Shown here: positions 53,811 to 61,753 of the stretch, piece by piece
Numbering within the stretch: position 1 is the stretch's first letter
Layout: each line of letters starts with the position of its first letter
From: Alentia gelatinosa
Taxonomy: Eukaryota > Annelida > Polychaeta > Phyllodocida > Polynoidae
Length of the DNA: 64,000 nucleotides
Direction of reading: 5' to 3'
Assembly: GCA_950022655.1 (NCBI GenBank)
Contig: OX465579.1
Span: forward strand, 138,641,118 to 138,705,117
Translations under genes and position numbers: made by a program
Notes under the pieces: model-generated
Told to the model about the DNA's origin: nothing
Databases searched by the model: none
What the model saw: only the letters and a program-made list of their open reading frames with translations

Positions 53811-54595
53811 AAGATGAAGGTACCAGGGTCCCGATACACCCCGACATGGCTCACGACGGAACCAACATAATCAACCATATGGCTTGAGTTCTCCTTTATA
53901 ATTACGGAAATAATGTATATTTTTAAATACTTTTTCACCTGTAGATACAAAAGAGTATCATGTGATATTTCAGACATTATAAACTCAGTTGCAAGTTAAA
54001 GTATGAATTGATCGAATTGAAACAATTATCTTTAATCGAATTTCACCATATTTGCAGAGAGGCATTATCATTATATATACTAGGTATTCTGAAAATTTAA
54101 TAATTTAATAATTTTTCGATGATTTCCTGTTCAAATGCGTCACCGATACTCATCGACAGGCTAGGACAATAGATACATGTTCCATTGTCGTAGACTCCCC
54201 ACGATACGAGTTTTTTATCAGTGTGTATTGGTAGCGTTATTGTCGAAACCTGACCAACTGTCTCGATATGAGCTAGGATTTTGCTGCGATTTTGATTTTC
54301 TAACGGGATGTAAAAATTGGCATGTATCGGTGTGTATCTGGAGCCCTTTGGATACCCTCCCTTACAATAAACAATGAACAATATTTCTCTAAGCCTCTCG
54401 AATCAATGAATTGATCAAGTGCTTTATCCTCAGCAGCAGTAATAGTTCTACCTAAATCCAAAATTCGAATGATTCTGCATATTTCTATCATTTGCTACTT
54501 TATTCCTTCCACTCTGGCAGACCTTTCTGGCTTTGTATGTGTCTACCAATTTAAAAATGCATTTTTACAAAAGGTATCCTTGCTTGTCCTTTCAG

Positions 54596-54878
54596 AATGA
54601 AGCTCCGGGATTACTATGTGCCCACCAATGAAAAAGACTTCATCTGCAGTCGAGAAGACGATGGGGGGATGATGCAGTGTAGTGACCTCCCCATGTTTGT
54701 ATGGAATGGAATGCGATGCAATGAATCCGCCGCGCCCTGGTCGAACAACACACCCACCAATGACTCATGTGTCAACTGGAACCAGTATTACACTGACTGC
54801 AAAGCCGGTGTTAAGAACCCCTTCTTAGGGGCAATCTCTTTTGATAATATAGGCCTGGCTTGGGTAGCCATATTCCAG
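54596..54878 (+). CDS. Cav3 calcium channel alpha-1, repeat I turret and pore-helix exon
   Basis: Two hundred eighty-three nt, acceptor ccttttcag-type (tcctttcag) and donor gtaagtgg. The first base completes a Leu codon and 94 codons follow, ending in phase 0. The product is the S5-P extracellular turret. It holds five Cys (FICS, MQCS, RCNES, DSCVNW, TDCKAG), three N-glycosylation sequons (NES, NNT, NDS) and the conserved CVNWNQYYTDC motif typical of Cav3. It ends with the first pore helix, AISFDNIGLAWVAIFQ. The selectivity filter follows directly, so either of the two exons at 61505 and 61661 completes the pore loop. The variable middle (DLPMFVWNGM) differs from vertebrate forms, as expected for this loop. 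Confidence 0.97.
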
Positions 54879-56161
54879 GTAAGTGGACACTTACGTATCA
54901 TAATATCAATATCCTATTATTTCATAACTTATTTGGTGGTTTAGCATTCTAAGCTTGGAATTTAACTGTAAAGAGAACTAACCTTTCCTTATTGCGGAAT
55001 TTACTCATTGGTGATTAACTGCTAAGGAACACATAATCTTGCGGGTTCCACTATGCTTTTTCAGATTTCCTCTTCTATAACCTTTAACTATGATATTTGT
55101 AATCACGCGAGAGTGCAAGTTTACATATCGCACAACTCCTGTATATGAATCTTTAAAATCTGAACTCCTTCATTCAACTGGCAAGGCAATATCTCTGCAT
55201 AAGACTTATTTAAGGAAAATAACGCCAGAAGAAAGTAACTATCAGAAAAAGGTGTAAGATGAATCATTGGATGTAATCTTGTAGAAATTTGAGTATCTGT
55301 GAGCCGGTCCCATCCCTCAAGCAAAACAAATGTCATGCCACCTTCTCCAGCAAGCTGCTCCAGTTTAACGCCCTGGAGCACGATGTAATAGGAGGTAATG
55401 GCCCCTGGTGCAGCCCCCAATCTTGGTTTTCCTTTTGCTAGAGGCGGATGAGGGGCGGGTCCTATCACGCGAGGGGCGATGATGAATAATTACAAATTTA
55501 TCATGCGTGTTGCAATGTTTTGTCGTCATTTGGCAAGAGCTTTGTGTTTGGGTAGTTTTATCTGTTATTGTTGGGTTAGGGTTACAGTAGGCGAAGTTCG
55601 GGGTCACCCGAAGGGTGTTATGTGAGAGGATGGATGGTGAAACGTGTAGTGCAATGGGACAATGCGTCTCTAGGGATTGATGGTTGAAATGCTGGAGGTT
55701 ACGGATGTAGTGGTCTATGATTAGATTTTGCTGGATAGAGGGTCCGCAATGTACACAACAGGGTGGGACAGCGGTAGGAATTAGCATCGAAGTGCCTTTT
55801 CTTAATTACATAAAACCGATATGTGTGCTACATGTGCCCCCCACCTTGCACACAGCCCACCACCTTAAAGCTTGAGCCATGGCAACCACGAGTAAAAACG
55901 TGAACTCCGGGGCAGGACAATGATCGCAGTGCAATCAATAATCCGTCCCAGTGTAATAAGGCATGCAGCTCGCAAGATAACTGAACGCCAGCCGCAATTT
56001 CTCCTACAAGGCCTCTTCTAAAAAGCCTTGGTAACGAAAGAAGGAGCCCCGAAGTTTAATTGGACCTGGGACATGAGCGACGGTGATATAGATGTTTGTA
56101 TCGGCGCGAGGCTAGGAGTAGAGTTGAGCATACTGTAGGAAAGAGGGGGGGGGGGGAATAC

Positions 56162-56557
56162 CCTAAAGGCCTTTCTCCACTGTGCGACTGGGGGAGCTTG
56201 CGATCCGGTACCTCCAGTCTGAGACTGGAGGTACCGGCTTGGCGTACCACATGTACCTCGGATCGCAAGGTAACATCGATTCTGTGTGGAGACTATCCCG
56301 CTTGCAACTGGAGCGCTTGTGATTTTAGGTACATAGAATACGCCCAGTCTCAGACTATGCATACCAAATATCAAACATGTTTGATATCTAAAAACGCTTG
56401 CGATCCGGGGTACATGCGGTACCTCCAGTCTGAGACTGGAGGGAAACTTGCAGTATCCACTGTGCGTTTTGCCGAGTTGCGATCTTGAAGGTACACCCAG
56501 TCTCAGGCTGGACGTACCTATGTACCTAAAATCGCACACTGGAGACAGGGCTTTAGG
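56162..56557. mobile_element. 396-bp MITE-like element rich in palindromes
   Basis: Ends CTAAAGGCCTTTCTCCACTG and, inverted, CTAAAGCCCTGTCTCCAGTG. It contains a 33-nt hairpin with 16-bp arms starting CCGGTACCTCCAGTCT (56205-56237), three further CCAGTCT/AGACTGG variants, and a perfect 20-nt palindrome ATATCAAACATGTTTGATAT at 56368-56387. A 12-G-like run lies just outside at about 56148. No transposase is seen. Confidence 0.75.
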
Positions 56558-59405
56558 TGGAACACCCTATGGTACACCCCTTCACTCAAAACAGACCCTC
56601 CTCAATCAGATTGTCACCTCAAGGGCTGATACAAGGCTATCAGCCCTATGGCCCTTCTCCGCCTACCCTCCACCCTTAATCTCACGCTCATCCCTCATTG
56701 AGCCCCACTTTCCCTCCTAGACATTCTACCAATCCAGTCCTTACCTGTTTCCCCGATTTCCTATACTACTGAACTCCAACCCACGAAAACCCTCACTGTA
56801 TCAAGTTACCGGTGCGCAGTGGATGACTTTAAACATGGTTCCCAGGGAGGGCTTCGTCAGCTATTATGCTTTGGATATTTACGAGAGTGTGTGGCTTAGT
56901 AGTATGCTCTCGTTATAAATAGCTCAACTATGGATCTTGGATCTTCTATCGGTAAAATCTATAACATTTACAACCACCATTTCCCTATAAAATTGATCTG
57001 GCCACAGCTTGTTTTCACCACGACTTGCTCCATATGAATCCTCAATAAATTTTCTTTACATCTATCTATTGTTTCTATTGGTTGTGAATAGTAAGCTTAA
57101 TGAATGACTCCAAGGCTTTGTCCCATTACAAGCTTTATTGCTGGTGGTATTGCAATGTGCTACATTGGTTGGACTGATGGGACTGAATAGAATACATCAA
57201 GATGAGGTTTATATGCTGGCTCCGTGTTTATTATGTGAGGCTGACCCTGTTGGTCGTAATCAAGGGGTCGCCTCCTGTGGCGTATTATGTAGAGCCAGCT
57301 TGGTCAGTTTGGCCAAGGGATAGAATCTGTATGTTTCACATACTGATGTTTTGGATCGTAACACTACCTACATAAATAGGCCTACCTACCAACATATCAC
57401 TATATAACTGTGGCCATATGTCGTACATATACCGCCCATTCCTACCCGTGTTGTATTTATGACCGTGCAAAACGTATGTGGCGTACGGGGTAAGTATGTG
57501 GGAAAATGGTTGTTTTCAATTATACAATAATACCAGATCGGGTATACTGTATCTGTACGCGATAAATTGACAATTAGAGGCTCGTTTGAGCGTCAATTTT
57601 ACTGCGTCTTCATTCCTCCTCCCTTCAAGAATGCTGTAAAACAGCGACACTCCTGTTGATATTCCTTCCATCATTCTAATTTACTGCTATATTTAGTTGT
57701 TCCCATATGCCCCTGGCTAGAGTCTTTTGTCATCATCTCTCAGATTCCTTCCCTGTCCAGTCATATCCCTATACGACCTCGCTGTACCCCTCCTTTAAGT
57801 CTCCTCTCCCTCTCCTCTCTACACCAGGCCTAATCTCTGTTCTTGGGCTCGGCCGATAAAGCGAAGCTCATCGATCATCGTCGGTTAAGTCCCATGACCT
57901 GTAGCCTACACTACGCACAATTCAGCCCAAAGTGCCCTTTGATGTGAGGCTCTTTAAAAACGCAGGGCAGAAGGAAGTTATGGTAGTGCATTTAGGTCAT
58001 TTCAATCAACCTCACCTCAGACTGAGGCTTTCATCATTCAGCTACCATTTCAATACAATACATTTCATAGAATTGTGCATGTTTTTGTGCAGCATTTAAT
58101 ACGTGTGTACTCCCGTTACACTACATGGCAAATGTGACTTGCGGTTGGTCTACAATGCCATTGAGATATAGAGAAATAGTGCCAGGTTCGTGTTCACACA
58201 TGTGAAGAAGCACATAATTGTATAGAACCTTATCGAGAATCGTATAAAAAAACAATACTCCGTGAGTATGGCTCCCACTGTAATCATCATTGAGGCTAAG
58301 AAACATACTTATGGATTAATGGAGATCCAAAGTCAGTCAATAATTTCATGGTGAGGTTACTTTGATGTATACTGTAGTAACATGAAACATACGCAAAACT
58401 GTCTACGTTCACTTTTTAACGAAATGTGGCACACAGTAGTTAGCTGTATAGTCGACTTCACGACAATAAGATGAATGGTTCAGTTGATGATGGATTTCAA
58501 AAGTCCCTTAAATAAAGAACAGTTCGATTCTTCAAAGAAAATGTCAACCCTGGAGGACCTCCGAGAAGCCTTATTATATGTGATTATGAAAGGGGTGGAT
58601 ATTACTATATCATTCCTTGTGATCTGGAGGTGGGCTTTTGTCACTCACCATCAGCGACTTTTAACCTGATTCCTGCGTGCTCTATTAGATAGGTGATACC
58701 TGATTGTGTGTGATTTTCTCACAAAAATGTAAGAAAACAACTAATCCAATTCCCCTAGCGTTTAGAGCGGGAAAACGCGAATACACAATATTGTGTACCT
58801 AGGATGTTAAGTAATATCCACGTGCTATTTACTCAAATAACAGGTACCTCAAACTAAGAACAATTGAAATTAGATGTCAGAATATTTTGATGCGGATCCC
58901 AGTATTTTCAGTGGTGAAAGGGTTCCATAGAACGAAGTCAGTAGGGATTAGACGTTAAATATACAATCAAGCTTGTTTGGAACCATGAGGATTTTGGTCC
59001 TGACGCAATGTACAATACGTTAAGTCAGTAAGACAACCATCAACGTGCTCCCCTCTTGTGTTAGGTCCATGGTTTCTGCCGGAGATTTGGTTCTTTACGG
59101 TGTAACTAGCTTCAGGAGATTGACACTACGTATTTCAACAATACTCACTGAGCCTTAACGAGCTCGCACCGAGTCTAGCACACTGTTCACGTCAGCAAAG
59201 GGGCTCTCAGTTACTCATGGCAGTGCTGAGTATTCTCATAAGAGCTCTGAACCAACACCTAACAGCTCTCAACTAACCGATATATCCTTGCAAGAATTGG
59301 CATTACGGGTTTGACCTTTATACCTGGAATGTCGATTGCCTCTCAACGACATTAGTAGAGCAGAGATAGGAGTTATGGATTTACATGGCTTTTGAAACTA
59401 CCACA

Positions 59406-59600
59406 AGGCTCGTTTCCATTGGCCGACAAACACGGTGTAGATTTTCTGTGTTCTTCTAATAGCCTATTTCCATTTTGCATCAGCAGTGCTAAGGTCCGTC
59501 GGTAGTTCCTTACTGTATAGCGGTGATTCCAATGGAAATAGGCTATTAGGAAAACACAAAAAAATCTACACCGTGTTTCTCGGTCAATGGAAAAAGGCCT
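59406..59600. mobile_element. 195-bp MITE with GGCTCGTTTCCATTG-type ends
   Basis: The left arm begins AGGCTCGTTTCCATTGGCCG; the right arm, read inverted, begins AGGCCTTTTTCCATTGACCG. Arms of about 70 bp pair through CACGGTGTAGATTTT and CTAATAGCCTATTTCCATT. The unpaired centre is about 50 bp. TIRs of this type are common in PIF/Harbinger-like MITEs, but I cannot fix the target duplication. Confidence 0.8.
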
Positions 59601-61504
59601 AGAGGTTCCTCAAATCCATACCCATGAGGATAAGGGATAAGCACAAGAAATTTACAAGTTTGTTGTCATACATCTTATTGCTGCTACTTGTAAGTAATTT
59701 TGATGTTAATGTAACTTATGTATGTGGTATGAGCAATGCTTATCATTCTGGAAGTTATATTTCATAATGGGTTCGTAATATTGATAATAGCAATCAAAAC
59801 TTTCTATTGTTTACTGTGTTCCTCTAGTTCTTCCTGTTTATTGATAAACGTCCGTTTCTGCTAATTGGGATATCGATTTGGGAAGGTTTTTTTTGCAAAA
59901 CAACGGTAGCACCTCAATTTAGGGTAATAATGGCATTGGCAGCAACCCATTAATAAACACCATCTCTGGGACCCAGACAAACAGCAGAGGAGTAGGACCG
60001 GCTCAAAGACATTTGGTATGATGTTCCATGTCCTTGTCTATATCATACAAATATGCGAATCATTTATTTGGAATTTTCATTTCTGCATTTGATGTTGATA
60101 TTTTACATGGTTTTATCAAATGTTCTATTGAAAATGTAGCATTTTCACTTGCAGTATTTGTGGATCTTTTCCAGCGTTTCTGCGCTGTTCGGAAATACAT
60201 TTTGAATTCGCATCAATATGATTACTCCATGTTTCAAACGTATTTTGGCCATTTTGTTTCCTTTTTACATCGTTCAAATATTGGCAATCCATTTATGCAT
60301 GGGTATTGTGGGGATGCATATATTGCGATTTTTCTGCATGAATCTTACTTTCATTGTTTAAACGATTCCCGTGGTCACTGTTACCTTCCTGTAATGCACC
60401 ATTCCACTAGACAAGCGGTGGTACTCCTATATAACTCAGCCTCATATTCCAATCCAAAGTAAAACAGACATCTATATTCCAACTGTTTAGCATAGAAATG
60501 TGCCAATCATTCCCATATAAATTGCATCCTCGGAATACAGTGCAAAACAAATGCAATAGCAATAGAAAAAGTCCATGTTCAGGAAGCTTCCAATAAAAAT
60601 GGTTATTATACCAGTAAACCATTGTCTAATAGGAAGGTGCATAGGGGGATCATTTGATTACAATGTGGTACATATATCTGTTACCCTGGTGATGGACTGT
60701 TTCTATACTTTTACCCTTTCTTTCTGTCCTTTGCTACTGACCCTTCTTCCTTACAGAGCAACTCGGAAGGTAAGCCACCAGCCTACATTTTTAACTGTGG
60801 GAAGTTGGTCAATCATTGATTCCTTTTATTTTCCATTGGACTTTGTCCTTTTGTCCTTTGACCTTTCAGTTGCCATTGGTGAAGTGGGCAGGTGTCCCGA
60901 TCATGGCAAAACACTGGCAGGTCTGATCGCACCAGTTCGGGCTACACTGAGTGTCCAAACTGAACTCTTATCTCACTACTTTACCCTCATTACAACTCTT
61001 TATCTAACATATCTATATTTGGTAAAGCTAGTCGTTTACTTATCTCTTTCTACTAACATATGGAACCTTTAGATGATACAGGATAAAAAAAGGTTGATGG
61101 GAAAACAATCGTTTACTCAACTAGATCGACGATGAATAATTATTTATCAATTAAAAGGAATGGCACCCTATGAATATTAATCATTGGACTCTATATTCTA
61201 GCTAAAGTATTATATCAGCGATTGTCAGACGAATTATGCGATTACACGAAAGAAATCTGCAAAGGCTACTCTATATGAAATGAAATAAAGAACAATATCT
61301 CACGCAAAAAAGACGGTTATACTGAATGATTTTAAAATACTTGATAAATAATTATGCAGTTATGGAATTAGCCACAACTTTTGCGATCAGGAGGTGCAAT
61401 GTTTTTCAATGATCAACGTCTAGGAGTAGTGGAATGGATCTCTTACCTACCTGACTACATGACTTCATTACCTCATCACGATGCTCTTTTTGTCTATTTT
61501 TCAG

Positions 61505-61597
61505 GTCATCAGCCTAGAAGGTTGGGTTGATATCATGTATTTTGTCCAGGATGCTCACTCATTCTGGGATTGGGTATATTTTGTCGCACTTATTGTG
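61505..61597 (+). CDS. Cav3 calcium channel alpha-1, repeat I selectivity-filter exon, form a (Glu)
   Basis: A 93-nt, phase 0-0 exon of 31 codons with a strong pyrimidine tract and cag acceptor, and a gtaagtacc donor. It encodes [15 protein letters not shown], the selectivity filter and second pore helix, then DAHSFWDW and the first part of S6. Glu-5 of the exon is the repeat I glutamate of the EEDD ring that gives T-type channels their calcium selectivity. Asp-9 is also conserved in the family. This is the canonical form. It follows the pore helix exon at 54596-54878 in frame. The rest of S6 (normally Gly-Ser-Phe-Phe-Met-Ile-Asn) is not in the window. Confidence 0.97.
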
Positions 61598-61660
61598 GTA
61601 AGTACCCCACGCAATAGCATCGTTTTTTCATCGATTTCTATTCACTTTTCTGTTTTTCAG
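61598..61660 (+). other. 63-nt spacer intron between the two filter exons
   Basis: Runs gtaagt to tttttcag. The best branch-point candidate is TTCAC with A near 61644, about 47 nt from the donor and 16 nt from the acceptor. A donor-to-branch distance this short normally prevents U1 and U2 from binding together, which would stop exon a from being joined to exon b. All other introns of this gene in the window are several kb. Some animals do splice introns of about 60 nt efficiently, so the effect is inferred. Confidence 0.85.
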
Positions 61661-61753
61661 GTCATAAGCCTAGCGGGCTGGGTAAATATTATGTATTATG
61701 TACAGGATGCACACTCTTTCTGGGATTGGATATATTTTGTTTCACTAATTGTG
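61661..61753 (+). CDS. Cav3 calcium channel alpha-1, repeat I selectivity-filter exon, form b (Ala)
   Basis: The exon has the same length (93 nt), the same phase (0-0) and the same strong splice sites (ctgtttttcag / gtaagtaag) as form a. It encodes [15 protein letters not shown] and then DAHSFWDW and the start of S6. Five of 31 residues differ from form a: Glu5Ala, Asp9Asn, Phe13Tyr, Val24Ile, Ala28Ser. Seventy-eight of 93 bases are identical; nine differences are silent third-base changes. The family-invariant filter glutamate is gone and the neighbouring acidic residue is neutralised, while the structural Gly-Trp, aromatic and S6 residues are kept. I infer a mutually exclusive alternative exon giving an AEDD filter with altered calcium selectivity. 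It is not a decayed copy: no stop, no frameshift, intact splice sites. Confidence 0.92.

Larger units (their letters stand above)
42879..54595 (+). other. Intron within the repeat I turret (11.7 kb)
   Basis: The intron runs from gtaagta to ccttgcttgtcctttcag. It contains a composite inverted repeat (43238-43543), a dispersed 41-bp direct repeat (44222 and 46446), foldback copy B (45728-45788), an (AAAT)n/(AT)n tract (46067-46155), a 410-bp MITE (47129-47538), AT/GATA-type repeats near 52684-52750, and a CGATAC-rich hairpin segment (53671-53810). I see no extra channel exon. Confidence 0.85.
54879..61504 (+). other. Intron before the alternative selectivity-filter exons (6.6 kb)
   Basis: Begins gtaagtgg at 54879 and ends tgtctatttttcag at 61504. 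It contains two MITE-like elements (56162-56557, 59406-59600), a 144-codon open frame (60028) without homology, and a splice-flanked 13-nt micro-exon-like sequence (60757-60769) that would break the frame. Confidence 0.9.

Noticed and set aside
56018..56539. 173-codon open frame on the minus strand, the longest in the window
   Set aside because: Lies almost wholly on the palindrome-rich MITE; its Leu-Arg-Leu-Glu/Gly-Val repeats are copies of the CCAGTCT palindrome.
60028..60462. 144-codon open frame on the + strand
   Set aside because: No recognisable family motif, AT-rich with T-biased third positions, and it lies inside a channel intron; likely chance.
60575..61072. 165-codon open frame on the + strand
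   Set aside because: Runs through intronic pyrimidine tracts and the 13-nt micro-exon-like site; no homology.
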